A DNA stretch of 64,000 bases from Neorhizobium populisoli (GTDB lineage: Bacteria; Pseudomonadota; Alphaproteobacteria; Rhizobiales; Rhizobiaceae). Under the pieces are notes generated by a model. The model did no database searches. It saw only the letters and a list, made by a program, of their open reading frames with translations, and was not told where the DNA came from. The stretch lies in contig NZ_JAHYCB010000002.1 of assembly GCF_019430945.1 (NCBI RefSeq), positions 558,001-622,000 on the forward strand, read 5' to 3'. Positions 49,885-59,394 of this stretch are shown one piece after another (the stretch's first letter is position 1; each line of letters starts with the position of its first letter). Both the position numbers and the translations under genes were made by a program.

Positions 49885-50997
49885 TTACATCGCCCCGGAT
49901 ACAGCCCCAAAACTCGGCGCCGCCAGGCCTGAAAGCAGCAACACCAGTTCCGCTTGCCGCGTCGTGCCGGTCTTCTGCATGATCTTCTTCAGATGCGAAC
50001 GGGCGGTTTCCAGTGAGATGCCGAGGGTTGCCGCGATCATTTCCGGCGTCTGGGCGATCGCCACCGCGCGGGCGACGCGGGCTTCGGCGGGGGTGAGGTC
50101 GAAGAGGCCGCACAGGACGCGCATGTCCGGCGGACCGAGCTGGCCGACTTGGGTGACGGCAAGGACCGCCATCGAACGCGAGAAGACGTCGCGGGCGGCG
50201 CGGCGGATCGGCAGGAGATGCAGGATCAGCGCCGGAGCGCCATCCCGCGGCAGCATGGGCAGCGACTGGACAGTCGGCGTAGCCTGCGCCCGGTAGCGCT
50301 CGACCGCTTCCTCCAGCAGAAGATTGGCGCCCCGACCTTCCAGAACCAGCCGGTCGCCGGCGCCGGTGCGGATGCGCGGGCTCAGCTCCTCGATCTCGGC
50401 ATTCATCGCGATTGCCTGGCCGTTGTCACCGATCACCGCCGCCGGAAGCCCGAGCAGGGCCAGCGTCTGCGTGATCGATCTTGCCTCGTTGAAAGCGAGC
50501 CGCGAAGAAATATAGGCGGCGCGGGCGAGATCGGGTTTCAGGCCATCGAGCTGCGCCATCTGCTCGTCGGAAAAATGGCTCATCTCGCGCGAACGCATCA
50601 GCGCGACGATGATCGTATGCCCGGTCGGTTCCTGAAAACCGCAGCCGGCCTCCCATTCCATGCCCGCCGGCCGGATGAATTCCCGCAGGATGACGTCGTT
50701 TTCGCGCTCTTCCTTCGTCAGGAAGTCGATATCGCGCGCAAACGAGAAGGGGAATTTTTCAAGCGCCCGCTGCGGCCGGATGTTCTGGAACCGCAATTCG
50801 CTCTGGGAGAATTTCGCATAGGCATCGTCGATATTTCTGCTCGCGACATAACGATGCGTGCCGGCCGGATCGACCGTGAAGATCGCAGCGGTCGAGGAGC
50901 CGACGTGAGACGCCAGACGCTCACAGGCCTCAGTCCACAATTCGGGAACAAGGGCCGCCTCGTAGAGGCTGTCTGCCAGTGTGCCTTCTGCCTTCAT
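49885..50997 (-). CDS. LuxR-type helix-turn-helix regulator
   Basis: A 370-residue protein. The C-terminal 65 residues are a LuxR/GerE domain: LTPAEARVARAVAIAQTPEM, then IAATLGISLETARSHLKKIM and QKTGTTRQAELVLLLSGL. The N-terminal part (10-280) has no receiver domain and no autoinducer-binding signature that I recognise; it could be GAF/PAS-like. No partner gene is adjacent on the same strand. The target genes are unknown. The start ATG at 50997 has a GTGG site. Confidence 0.8.
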   Translation of the reverse strand: MKAEGTLADSLYEAALVPELWTEACERLASHVGSSTAAIFTVDPAGTHRYVASRNIDDAYAKFSQSELRFQNIRPQRALEKFPFSFARDIDFLTKEERENDVILREFIRPAGMEWEAGCGFQEPTGHTIIVALMRSREMSHFSDEQMAQLDGLKPDLARAAYISSRLAFNEARSITQTLALLGLPAAVIGDNGQAIAMNAEIEELSPRIRTGAGDRLVLEGRGANLLLEEAVERYRAQATPTVQSLPMLPRDGAPALILHLLPIRRAARDVFSRSMAVLAVTQVGQLGPPDMRVLCGLFDLTPAEARVARAVAIAQTPEMIAATLGISLETARSHLKKIMQKTGTTRQAELVLLLSGLAAPSFGAVSGAM

Positions 50998-51175
50998 CGA
51001 GCTACCACGGGCCTACCGAAATCTGGATTGCGTTGGTATTGTTATATGCACCGATTACATGCGTATATTCAAAAAAAGCAATCCAGACACGAATTGTTCC
51101 TCAAATCGTGTTTAACGGCAATGGTTTTTCACGCAGTGGGCGCATAGCCTTCAATAGGGCAACCTTATTCTCGCG

Positions 51176-51637
51176 TCAGGCCTTTTCGCCGACAGTCAGC
51201 GGCCAGTCGACGAGATAGTCCTCGAAATCCTCGACATCGACTTCCGTCTCGCTGACGGTGCGGCCCTGTGCGGAAATGCCGGCCTGGTGGACGGTTTCCG
51301 GATCGCCGGACACCAGCGGGTGCCACCAGTAAAGATCCTCGCCGTCGCGCACCAGCCGATAGCCGCAAGTGGGCGGTAGCCAGGTGATTTCCGCGACCGT
51401 CTTCGGCGTCAGCTGGATACAGTCGGGCACCGTCGCCTGACGGTTTTCGTAATCGACGCAACGACAGCTTTCACCGTCGAGCAGGCGACAGGCAACAGAG
51501 GTGAAGGCCACTTCGCCGGTGTCCCAGTCTTCCAGCTTGTTGAGACAACAAAGGCCGCAGCCGTCGCACAGGCTTTCCCATTCCTGCTGGTTCAGCTCGC
51601 TCAACTGCTTGGTCTTCCAGAAAGGCTGGTCTGTCAT
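51176..51637 (-). CDS. YcgN/UPF0260 cysteine-cluster protein
   Basis: A 153-residue protein with the UPF0260 signature [51 protein letters not shown] (about residues 22-75), a dense cluster of cysteines likely to bind a metal, and [30 protein letters not shown] in the second half. The family is common in proteobacteria and its role is unknown. The ATG at 51637 has GAGGG upstream and is the family position; an ATG at 51652 is the alternative. Confidence 0.88.
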   Translation of the reverse strand: MTDQPFWKTKQLSELNQQEWESLCDGCGLCCLNKLEDWDTGEVAFTSVACRLLDGESCRCVDYENRQATVPDCIQLTPKTVAEITWLPPTCGYRLVRDGEDLYWWHPLVSGDPETVHQAGISAQGRTVSETEVDVEDFEDYLVDWPLTVGEKA

Positions 51638-51786
51638 TGCCCTCGTCATCATGGCTTCTTCATCAATCGGGCATCACATTTGCGGCGGTATGGAACAATA
51701 GGACCGAAATGCCCTTTACCCTGTTGCGATTTCGCTATCGCGCATAAACCATTTGTCAGCTATTGCTGAATAACGGTGAGAGGCCC

Positions 51787-54126
51787 ATGCCTTTGATCCC
51801 TCCCGGGGACGGCGTCAAGCTCAACTCATCGAAAAATGGCGGGGAGACGAAGGTGCAGGACGTGCCGCAAGGGGATTCCCCAAACGTGCAAAAGCCATCC
51901 GGTGATGTGCCGCGCAAAAAGCGCCATACCTTCCTGCGTATCGATTCCTGGATCGATTCCACCGTCTGGAATCTCGGTTTCAAGCTCGGCGAAATCTGGG
52001 AAGAGATCACCATCTTCTTCCGGCGTTTTCGCGTGCGCGGCTGGACCCGTATCGGCTTTGAACTGGCCGGCGAGGCGATGACGCTTGGCACGGCCGGGTT
52101 CGTGGTGCTTCTGGCGCTCGCCCAGCCGGCCTTCGAGGAAACCCACGAGGACTGGCGCAATCGCGGCGATTTCGCCGTCACCTTCCTCGACCGTTACGGC
52201 AACACGATCGGCCATCGCGGCATCATTCATGAAGACTCCATGCCGATCGACGAATTGCCGGACAGCCTGATCAAGGCGGTGCTGGCGACCGAAGACCGGC
52301 GTTTCTTTGACCATTGGGGCATCGATTTCATCGGTCTCGGCCGCGCCATGAGCGAAAACGCCAAGGCCGGCGGCGTCGTGCAGGGCGGCTCGACGCTGAC
52401 CCAGCAGCTTGCCAAGAACCTGTTCCTGACCAACGAACGGTCGATCGAGCGCAAGATCAAGGAAGCCTTCCTGGCGCTGTGGCTGGAAGCCAATCTTTCC
52501 AAGAAGGAAATCCTGTCGCTCTATCTCGACCGCGCCTATATGGGCGGCGGCACGTTCGGGGCGGCGGCCGCTTCGCAATTCTATTTCGGCAAGAACATTA
52601 CCGAGGTGAACCTCGCCGAAAGCGCCATGCTGGCCGGCCTGTTCAAGGCGCCGGCGAAATATGCGCCGCATGTCAACCTGCCGGCGGCGCGAGGCCGCGC
52701 CAACGAAGTTCTCTCCAACCTCGTGCAGAGCGGGCTGATGAGCGAGGGCCAGGTGATCGCGGCCCGCCGCAACCCGGCAACCGTCGTCGACCGCGCCGAG
52801 GCCAAGGCACCGGACTTCTTCCTCGACTGGGCCTTCGACGAGGTGCAGCGGCTGGCCCAGGCGGGCAGATTCAAGGAACGCTCGCTGGTCGTGCGCACCA
52901 CGGTCGATATGGGACTGCAGCAGGCCGCCGATGCCGCGATGGAATCGAGCCTGCGCGAATATGGCGACAGCTACAAGGTCAAGCAGGGCGCCATGGTGAC
53001 GATCGAAAATGGCGGTGCCGTGCGCGCCATGGTCGGCGGCCGGGACTATGGCGAAAGCCAGTTCAATCGCGCCACCAGAGCGCTGCGCCAGCCGGGTTCG
53101 TCCTTCAAGCTCTACACCTATTCCGCCGCCATGGAGCACGGCTTCAAGCCGGAATCGACGATTTCGGACGCGCCGATCACCTGGAACGGCTGGTCGCCGC
53201 AGAACTATGGCCGCTCCTACAAGGGCAAGGTCACGCTGATGAGCGCCATGCAGCAATCGCTGAACACGGTGCCGGTGCGCTTGGCCAAGGAAACGCTCGG
53301 CACCGATGTCATCGTCCAGACCGCCAAGGCGTTCGGCGTCGAGACGCCGCTCCGCAAGGACAAGACCATTCCGCTCGGCACCTCGGAAGTCACCGTGCTT
53401 GACCAGGCGACCGCCTATGCCGTCATGCCGGCCGGCGGCATGCAGTCGCGCCGCCACGGCATCGAGCAGGTCATGGGGTATGGCGGCGAGGTTCTCTACG
53501 ATTTCAACCGCGACGAAGCTCCGGCCAAGCGCGTATTGTCCGAGCAGGCGACCTCGTCGATGAACCGCATCCTGTCGACCATTCCCTATCAGGGCACGGC
53601 CCGCAAGGCGGCACTCGACGGTGGCATCGTCACAGCCGGCAAGACCGGCACCTCGCAAAGCTATCGAGACGCCTGGTTCATCGGTTTCACCGGCAATTAC
53701 ACGACGGCGGTATGGTTCGGGAACGACGACTTCACCTCGATGAACAACATGACGGGCGGCTCGCTGCCAGCCATGACCTTCAAGACGCTGATGGATTATG
53801 CCCACCAGGGCATCGAACTGCGCGCCATTCCCGGCATCGACAACCCGCTGCCGACCGGCGACCACAAGGGCTCGGCGGTGGCCGCCAAGAAGAAGGAAGG
53901 CGACCCGACGATTGCCGCACTCGTCCGCCCCCGCTCGTTGTCTGCCGAATCTACCCGCATTCTCAAACAGATCGCCGGCAGACTGAAGGATACCGGCCCG
54001 CTTCTGGCGCCGGGCGCCAAGGTGGCCGACGCTTCCATTTCGGGTTCCGCCATACAGGGACCGCCGGTGGCGGGCAAGCAGGGCTCGGTCGTGTTCATGC
54101 CGGTGAATGTGGATTTGCGGCGATAG
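51787..54126 (+). CDS. Class A penicillin-binding protein (PBP1a-type)
   Basis: A 779-residue bifunctional enzyme. A charged cytosolic N-terminus, one membrane helix (about residues 98-116), a GT51 glycosyltransferase (ATEDRRFFDHWGIDFIGLGRAM with the catalytic glutamate near residue 168, then GGSTLTQQLAKNLFL), and a transpeptidase with S438-x-x-K441 in QPGSSFKLYTY, the S-x-N motif (SLNTVP) and KTGT at 619-622. It polymerises and cross-links peptidoglycan. Beyond the catalytic domain there is a C-terminal tail of about 100 residues. The start at 51787 follows GAGAGG closely; the TTG at 51763 is not used. Confidence 0.93.
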   Translation: MPLIPPGDGVKLNSSKNGGETKVQDVPQGDSPNVQKPSGDVPRKKRHTFLRIDSWIDSTVWNLGFKLGEIWEEITIFFRRFRVRGWTRIGFELAGEAMTLGTAGFVVLLALAQPAFEETHEDWRNRGDFAVTFLDRYGNTIGHRGIIHEDSMPIDELPDSLIKAVLATEDRRFFDHWGIDFIGLGRAMSENAKAGGVVQGGSTLTQQLAKNLFLTNERSIERKIKEAFLALWLEANLSKKEILSLYLDRAYMGGGTFGAAAASQFYFGKNITEVNLAESAMLAGLFKAPAKYAPHVNLPAARGRANEVLSNLVQSGLMSEGQVIAARRNPATVVDRAEAKAPDFFLDWAFDEVQRLAQAGRFKERSLVVRTTVDMGLQQAADAAMESSLREYGDSYKVKQGAMVTIENGGAVRAMVGGRDYGESQFNRATRALRQPGSSFKLYTYSAAMEHGFKPESTISDAPITWNGWSPQNYGRSYKGKVTLMSAMQQSLNTVPVRLAKETLGTDVIVQTAKAFGVETPLRKDKTIPLGTSEVTVLDQATAYAVMPAGGMQSRRHGIEQVMGYGGEVLYDFNRDEAPAKRVLSEQATSSMNRILSTIPYQGTARKAALDGGIVTAGKTGTSQSYRDAWFIGFTGNYTTAVWFGNDDFTSMNNMTGGSLPAMTFKTLMDYAHQGIELRAIPGIDNPLPTGDHKGSAVAAKKKEGDPTIAALVRPRSLSAESTRILKQIAGRLKDTGPLLAPGAKVADASISGSAIQGPPVAGKQGSVVFMPVNVDLRR

Positions 54127-54277
54127 GCCGACGAAAAATCCCTTCACCGAAAGGCTCCCTGCAAACTTCCCGGAACTGCCGTTTTATTTCCAATCCGGCG
54201 CTTGACCTCAACCGCGCTTGAGCTTGTAGCTTCCCCGACCAGTCAGAGAGTTTGATTTGGAACGGGGATAATTCAAC

Positions 54278-55660
54278 GTGTTTCAGGATGTGAATACCGG
54301 CTGGTCGCGGTTGTTGAGCGGGCGCGACGGGCTGATGCTGGGGCTGATTTCAGCGGGCATCGGCCTGCATGCCTTCAACCAGTTTGCGATCGTTGCGGCG
54401 CTGCCGCCGGCCGCCGTCGAGATCGGCGGGGCGAACTGGTTTAGCTGGGCCTATACGCTGTATTTCTTAGGGTCAATCGCCGGTGGAACGGGCGCCGCTG
54501 CGGTGCGCGACCGGTTTGGCGCCCGCCGCAGCCTGATCCTGTCGGCACTGCTCTTTTCGCTCGGCGGCCTGATGGCGATGGCCGCACCCGCCTTTTCCTG
54601 GATCGTTGCCGGACGACTACTGCAGGGCGTGGCGGACGGCCTGATCGTGGCGATCTGCTACAGCCTCATCCCGGCCAATTTCCCTTCGGCGCTGTTGCCG
54701 CGCGTCTTTGCGGTGGAAGCGATCGTCTGGGCGGCGGCGGCGATTGCCGGGCCGCTGGCGGGCGGGTTGCTGACCGAAGCCTTCTCCTGGCGGGCGGCGT
54801 TTCTCGCCGTGGCGCCTTTCGTCGTGCTGCTGGCGGCTTTTACCTTCTGCGTCGAACCGCGGGTGACGCAGGCCGCACCCACGCCGTTCTCGGCAGCCAC
54901 CATCGGACTTTGCGTTGCCGCATGTTTCGTCCTGTCGCTCTCGTCCGTTGCCACCGGCGGCGTCATGCAGGCGGCGGCAGTGGCGGTCGGCGCCCTGCTT
55001 TTCCTGCCGGCGCTGAAACTCGACGGGCGGATCGGCCCGCGGCTTTTCCCGCATGGCGCCTTCCGGCTGGGCTCGGTGCTTGGCCACGGTTTCTGGGTGC
55101 TGTTGCTGATGTCGGCCAGCCATTCGACCGGCAGCGTCTATCTGGCGCTGATGATCGGTTCGGTCTTCGATTTCCGCCCGGCGGTGGTGGGGTATCTCGT
55201 GGTGGTGATGGCGATCACCTGGAGCACGGTCGCAGTCTTTGTCAGCCGCGTCACGGTCCTGAAAAACCGGCATGCGCTGATGCGCAGCGGCGCGCTTTTC
55301 CAGTTCATCGGTTTTGCGGCGCTCGGGATCGCGCTGCATGCCGGCTCGGTGGCCCTGCTGGTAGCCGGCCAGATGGCGGTGGGAGCCGGTTTCGGCATCG
55401 CCTGGGCGGCGATCAACCAGGCCTCGATGGAGGCGGCCGAAACCTCGGAACGCGACCTCGCCAGCGCGCTCCTGCCGACCATCTCGACTGCCGGTTATGC
55501 GATCGGCGCGGGCCTTGCCGGCATGATCGCCACGGCGACCGGCCTCGTGCCGGCACTGGAAAGCGGCGATGCGAGCCCGGCGCTCTGGCTCTATGGCGTG
55601 GCGGCGGCCGGTGCGCTGATCACCTTCCTGTTCGGTTTCGGGGTGCGGCTGAAAGGCTGA
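54278..55660 (+). CDS. Major facilitator superfamily permease
   Basis: A 460-residue protein with about fourteen hydrophobic segments and MFS signatures: GTGAAAVRDRFGARRSLILSALLFSLGG (the loop 2-3 motif G-x-x-x-D-R-x-G-x-R-R), and GRLLQGVADGLIVAICYSLIPANFP, typical of drug/H+ antiporters. The substrate is unknown. The start is GTG at 54278 after a GGGGATA site. The gene has no visible regulator nearby. Confidence 0.87.
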   Translation: MFQDVNTGWSRLLSGRDGLMLGLISAGIGLHAFNQFAIVAALPPAAVEIGGANWFSWAYTLYFLGSIAGGTGAAAVRDRFGARRSLILSALLFSLGGLMAMAAPAFSWIVAGRLLQGVADGLIVAICYSLIPANFPSALLPRVFAVEAIVWAAAAIAGPLAGGLLTEAFSWRAAFLAVAPFVVLLAAFTFCVEPRVTQAAPTPFSAATIGLCVAACFVLSLSSVATGGVMQAAAVAVGALLFLPALKLDGRIGPRLFPHGAFRLGSVLGHGFWVLLLMSASHSTGSVYLALMIGSVFDFRPAVVGYLVVVMAITWSTVAVFVSRVTVLKNRHALMRSGALFQFIGFAALGIALHAGSVALLVAGQMAVGAGFGIAWAAINQASMEAAETSERDLASALLPTISTAGYAIGAGLAGMIATATGLVPALESGDASPALWLYGVAAAGALITFLFGFGVRLKG

Positions 55661-55748
55661 GCCGCAACCGAACGGCATTTTGCTTGTTCGGAGGGGGAGA
55701 TTCCCCATATTGGGGGAAAGGCCTTCGATGGCTCAAGGAGTGCTCCCC

Positions 55749-57209
55749 GTGTTTCAGTTCGACAATTCCTATGCCCGCCTGCCGGACCGGTTTTTCGCAT
55801 CCGTTTATCCCGAGCCGGTGGATGGGCCGAAGCTTCTGAAATTCAATGCGGCGCTGGCGGCCGAACTGGGCGTCGAGGCCGACCTTTCGGACCCAACCCG
55901 GCTCGCGGCGACGCTTGCCGGCAATGTCGTGCCGCAGGGGGCGGTGCCGCTCGCCATGGCCTATGCCGGCCACCAGTTCGGCAATTTCGTGCCGCAGCTC
56001 GGCGACGGGCGGGCGATCCTGCTCGGCGAAGTGGTCGATAGCAAAGGCCGCCGCCGCGATATCCAGCTGAAGGGCGCCGGCCCGACGCCGTTTTCCCGCC
56101 GGGGTGATGGGCGGGCAGCACTTGGCCCGGTCCTGCGCGAATATATCGTGTCCGAAGCCTTCGCCGCCCTCGGCCTGCCGGCAACACGGGCGCTGGCGGC
56201 GGTCGCGACCGGCGAACAGGTCTATCGTGAACGGGTGGAGCAGGGCGCCGTGTTCGTGCGCGTCGCGGCAAGCCATGTGCGGGTCGGCACCTTCCAGTTC
56301 TTCGCGGCTCGCGGTGACAACGAGGGCGTCAGGACGCTTGCCGACTACGTCATCGACCGCCACTATCCGGAGCTGAAAACCAAGGAAAATCCTTATCTTG
56401 CGCTGCTGGACGCGGTGGCCGCACGGCAGGCGGCGCTGATCGCCCGCTGGCTTGGCGTCGGGTTCATCCACGGGGTGATGAACACCGACAATATGACGAT
56501 TTCCGGCGAAACGATCGATTTCGGCCCCTGCGCCTTTCTCGACGAATACGATCCGATGAAGGTGTTTTCCTCGATCGACCAACAGGGTCGTTATGCCTAT
56601 CGCAACCAGCCCGGCATCGGCCAGTGGAACATCGCCCGGCTTTCCGAATGCCTGCTGCCGCTGCTCGATGCCGACGAGGACAAGGCGGTGGACGCGGCAA
56701 ACGGCGTCCTGAAACGCTTCGGCGAAACCTTCCAGGCCGAATGGGTGGCGATCTTCCGGCAGAAGATGGGATTATTTTCCTCTATCGACAAAGACGGTGA
56801 TCTGATCCAGGCACTGCTTGGCGTCCTGCATGAAGGGCAGGCGGATTTCACGCTCGCCTTCCGGCGACTGGCCGATGCGGCCGAGGGCAGGGACGAGGCG
56901 TTTCTCGCTTGTTTTTCGGCTCGGGAAAAGGCGGTGGAGTGGCTCGCCTCCTGGCGTGCGCGGCTGGAGGCCGAAACACAGTCCGGCGCAGAACGCGCCG
57001 CGGCGATGCGCGCCGTCAACCCGGCCGTCATCGCCCGCAACCACCGCGTGGAAGAGGCAATCGCCGCCGCCAATTACGGCGACCTGAGCTTTTTCGAACG
57101 TCTGATGCAGGCGCTGGAAAAGCCCTATGAGGAAAGGCCGGAATTTGCCGACTACATGACCCCGCCGAAGCCGGAGGAACGGGTGACCCGCACCTTCTGC
57201 GGCACGTAA
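55749..57209 (+). CDS. selO: SelO-family protein adenylyltransferase (YdiU/UPF0061)
   Basis: A 486-residue SelO. It opens FDNSYARLPDRFFASVYPEPV, then AYAGHQFGNFVPQLGDGRAILLGE, KGAGPTPFSRRGDGRAALGPVLREY and GVGFIHGVMNTDNMTISGETIDFGPCAFLDEYDP, all SelO blocks. The enzyme is a pseudokinase fold that transfers AMP to proteins and helps in the oxidative stress response. The GTG at 55749 has AAGGAG eight bases before it; an ATG at 55728 with GAAAGG is a close second. No selenocysteine codon is visible at the C-terminus, which ends FCGT. Confidence 0.92.
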   Translation: MFQFDNSYARLPDRFFASVYPEPVDGPKLLKFNAALAAELGVEADLSDPTRLAATLAGNVVPQGAVPLAMAYAGHQFGNFVPQLGDGRAILLGEVVDSKGRRRDIQLKGAGPTPFSRRGDGRAALGPVLREYIVSEAFAALGLPATRALAAVATGEQVYRERVEQGAVFVRVAASHVRVGTFQFFAARGDNEGVRTLADYVIDRHYPELKTKENPYLALLDAVAARQAALIARWLGVGFIHGVMNTDNMTISGETIDFGPCAFLDEYDPMKVFSSIDQQGRYAYRNQPGIGQWNIARLSECLLPLLDADEDKAVDAANGVLKRFGETFQAEWVAIFRQKMGLFSSIDKDGDLIQALLGVLHEGQADFTLAFRRLADAAEGRDEAFLACFSAREKAVEWLASWRARLEAETQSGAERAAAMRAVNPAVIARNHRVEEAIAAANYGDLSFFERLMQALEKPYEERPEFADYMTPPKPEERVTRTFCGT

Positions 57210-57228
57210 CCGGTAACGGTGAAACGCA

Positions 57229-58125
57229 TCAGTCGATTGCGCTCAGTTCGGCACCGCGCGACTTGAGATCGCCGAGAATGCTGAAGCCACCGGCAAGCAG
57301 GCCGATCGGCACCGCAGCGAATGCGTTCGTGCCGGCCGGAAGTCCGGCGAGCCGCTCGACAAGCAGGCCGCTTGCGGCTTTCACATCCAGAAAATCGCTC
57401 GGCGTCAGCACGCCCCGGCTGGTGATACCGGCACCCACCCGGGCGATTTCCTCGCCATCGCGCGCCTTGTAGAGACTGTCGAAATAGGCGCCGAGCGGGC
57501 CGACGCTGCGGCGCAGATCAAGCAGGTAGACGATCGCGGCCGGGCTGACGGAATTGACTTTCTCGAGGTCGGGCGGCCTGTACATGCGCAGCATTTCCTC
57601 GTCCGTCGCGAGTGTCTTGACCTCAAGCCCGCGGGAAATGCCGTAATCGGTCAGCACCAGCCCGATGCTTGGATCCTTGGCTGAAAACCCCTGCTGGCCT
57701 TCGCCGCTCAAAAGCAGGGCCGCTTCGAAAGCCGACATGGTCGTCAGCCTCGCCTGCGGAAACGACGGCCCCAGGACGGTCCTGAACTCGTCCTGATAAG
57801 GCTGTCCCAGGCCGGGAAAGACGGGCTTGATATCGGTGTTCTTGAACTTGACCGTCGGCAAAGTGAGGCCGGGATTCATATCGACCAGCACGGTTTCCGC
57901 CTTGTCGATCAGGCGTTTGCCCTCGTCGACCATCTCGGGAAGGAAGCTTGCCCGGATGCGGACATAACCGAACAGGACCGCTTCGTGGCTTGCAAATTTT
58001 GCCCGCCAGAAAACTCCTTTGCCGTCTCCGGTTCCGCCCTTGGCGGGCGTGTCCTGGGCGCTGCCCAAATCCGGCATGCAAAGCACGGCGGCAAGCGCTG
58101 CAAACTGGCGGCGGGTGAGGGGCAT
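57229..58125 (-). CDS. Exported TraB/GumN-like protein with a degenerate motif
   Basis: A 298-residue protein with a Tat-like signal (MPLTRRQFAALAAVLC, with T-R-R-Q-F). The mature part has the order of the TraB/PrgY/GumN family: an N-terminal FWRAKFASHEAVLFGYVRIR in place of L-x-x-x-x-x-G-T-I-H, a middle helical region, and a C-terminal AFAAVPIGLLAGGFSILGDLKSRGAELSAI in place of V-G-A-G-H-L-x-G. Both conserved histidines are replaced, so it may not be a working hydrolase. AGGAGG precedes the ATG. The family call rests on the pattern only. Confidence 0.5.
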   Translation of the reverse strand: MPLTRRQFAALAAVLCMPDLGSAQDTPAKGGTGDGKGVFWRAKFASHEAVLFGYVRIRASFLPEMVDEGKRLIDKAETVLVDMNPGLTLPTVKFKNTDIKPVFPGLGQPYQDEFRTVLGPSFPQARLTTMSAFEAALLLSGEGQQGFSAKDPSIGLVLTDYGISRGLEVKTLATDEEMLRMYRPPDLEKVNSVSPAAIVYLLDLRRSVGPLGAYFDSLYKARDGEEIARVGAGITSRGVLTPSDFLDVKAASGLLVERLAGLPAGTNAFAAVPIGLLAGGFSILGDLKSRGAELSAID

Positions 58126-58344
58126 GGCAGGCCTCCTTGGTCCGTTATCCGGGGCCGTTATCCGACATGGCCGATACTTTGGCTACCAATCGCGGCTGAA
58201 AGGCGGCCAGCGGGTGAACTGCGCAAACCGTGCTTCGTTCCAGCCTTGCGGCCGAGTTTCCTGCAAACCGCGGGCGAAAGTAACGGAAGTTGATCTTCGT
58301 TGGTCCGTATGCACTTATGGGTTGTCAATAAGGAGGGGATTCGC

Positions 58345-58539
58345 ATGGCAACCTATATTCTCGTCGTGATCATCTACACCCTGTCCGCAACCGCGCCGTC
58401 GCATGTGATCGATACCGAAATTGGCGTCATCGGCGAGTTCAAGACCGAGGTCGAATGTCAGGCCGCCGGCCGCCAGATGCCGCCACCCAAGGTCGGGACC
58501 ATTGACACCTATGTTCGATGCATCAAGAAATCGCTCTGA
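58345..58539 (+). CDS. 64-residue protein with N-terminal hydrophobic segment
   Basis: A small gene with a perfect AAGGAGG seven bases before the ATG at 58345. The product opens MATYILVVIIYTLSATAPSH, a short hydrophobic segment (anchor or signal), then a soluble part with two cysteines (EVECQAAGRQMPPPK and YVRCIKKSL). It resembles small rhizobial membrane-associated proteins of unknown function. It is monocistronic, followed by a candidate small RNA. Confidence 0.7.
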   Translation: MATYILVVIIYTLSATAPSHVIDTEIGVIGEFKTEVECQAAGRQMPPPKVGTIDTYVRCIKKSL

Positions 58540-58603
58540 AAGAAAATCGCAGAATAGGAAAATAATCCTTGACGGCGTGACGGTCGTTTGATAGGTTTTG
58601 GTC

Positions 58604-58697
58604 ATAGTCGAAGAATTGCGCCGGCGGAGAGCCTTTGAAGAGTTCTCGGCGGCCAAGGTTTCGATCAATCAGCCCGGCTTCGACCGGGCTTTCTTTT
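58604..58697 (+). ncRNA. Candidate small RNA or leader before the GTA-like cluster
   Basis: A promoter-like TTGACG (58569-58574), 17 bases, then TAGGTT (58592-58597) is followed after about 75 bases by an intrinsic terminator. A transcript from about 58604 to 58697 would be some 94 bases long and has no coding potential. It could be a small RNA, or a terminated leader that controls the downstream packaging genes. It matches no RNA family that I can name. Confidence 0.4.
58671..58697 (+). terminator. Rho-independent terminator
   Basis: AGCCCGG (58671-58677) pairs perfectly with CCGGGCT (58684-58690) around CTTCGA, followed by TTCTTTTT (58691-58698). It ends about 87 bases before the small-terminase-like gene, so it separates that gene from upstream transcription. 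Confidence 0.85.
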
Positions 58698-58784
58698 TGC
58701 CGCATGATCGGGACGAGGCTGCGGACGGGCTTTTCAGCGCGTCGCCGCAACCGTTTCCGTGCGGCCGGGCGACGGATATCAGAC

Positions 58785-59384
58785 ATGGACGATCTTGAAA
58801 CATTCGATCCGGCGCTGTTCGGGCTCTGGGAGCGCGCGCCGGCCTATGGCGAGCCCATAGTCATGGAGGACGCTGCGCTGCGTCGCAAGGTGCGCAGCGT
58901 GCCGCTCGAGACCAAGTCGGCCGAGGGCGCTTTCGATCCCGCCGAGGAATTGCGCCGGCTTTTGAACGAGATGACGGTGGAGATGCGCGACCAGTTCGCC
59001 ACCTTCCGGGCGCTGCGCACCTCTGCGGAAAAAGCGCTCGCCGATGGCGACGAGGCCGCCCAGAAACTGGCGCGTGCCGATGTGAAGGCCGCGACGGACG
59101 CCATGTCGCTGATCGTCCGCACGCTCGAAAAAGTCGACAGCCTGCAGCGCCAGCTCGCCCGTGATCGGGAGGCCGAGGCGGAGCGGACGGCCGACGAGGG
59201 CGGTTATGAGCAGGCCAAGGCCCGCTTCATGAAGCTGATCGAGGACCGCGCCCATGAAATCGCTGGAGATCTTTTCGAGGCTTGGCAACGCGACGGCCCT
59301 CCGCCCGACCTCGCCGAGAGGCCGGGACATCGTGCTGCAAAGCCAGCGGGCGAAGCGGCGGGCGGCGGAGGCGACCGGAAATAG
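58785..59384 (+). CDS. Small-terminase-like (GTA g1-like) protein
   Basis: A 199-residue acidic, helical protein with a coiled-coil-like middle (EELRRLLNEMTVEMRDQFATFRALRTSAEKALADGDEAAQK, about residues 48-88) and a glycine-rich tail. It sits just before the large terminase, as small terminase or g1 proteins of GTA clusters do. The sequence gives no motif of its own, so the call rests on position and character. The ATG at 58785 has a GGAT site. Confidence 0.55.
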   Translation: MDDLETFDPALFGLWERAPAYGEPIVMEDAALRRKVRSVPLETKSAEGAFDPAEELRRLLNEMTVEMRDQFATFRALRTSAEKALADGDEAAQKLARADVKAATDAMSLIVRTLEKVDSLQRQLARDREAEAERTADEGGYEQAKARFMKLIEDRAHEIAGDLFEAWQRDGPPPDLAERPGHRAAKPAGEAAGGGGDRK

Positions 59385-59394
59385 GAAGAAGTCC

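Noticed and set aside
51826..54147. A 773-residue minus-strand frame opposite the penicillin-binding protein
   Set aside because: Long and open because of GC bias; no motif, no ribosome site, while the plus strand has full GT51 and transpeptidase motifs.
59254..59394. A longer terminase start at the ATG at 59254
   Set aside because: It has a fair ribosome site, but would overlap the preceding gene by 131 bases; the GTG at 59395 lies ten bases after that gene with AGGA upstream. Kept as an alternative, not as the call.
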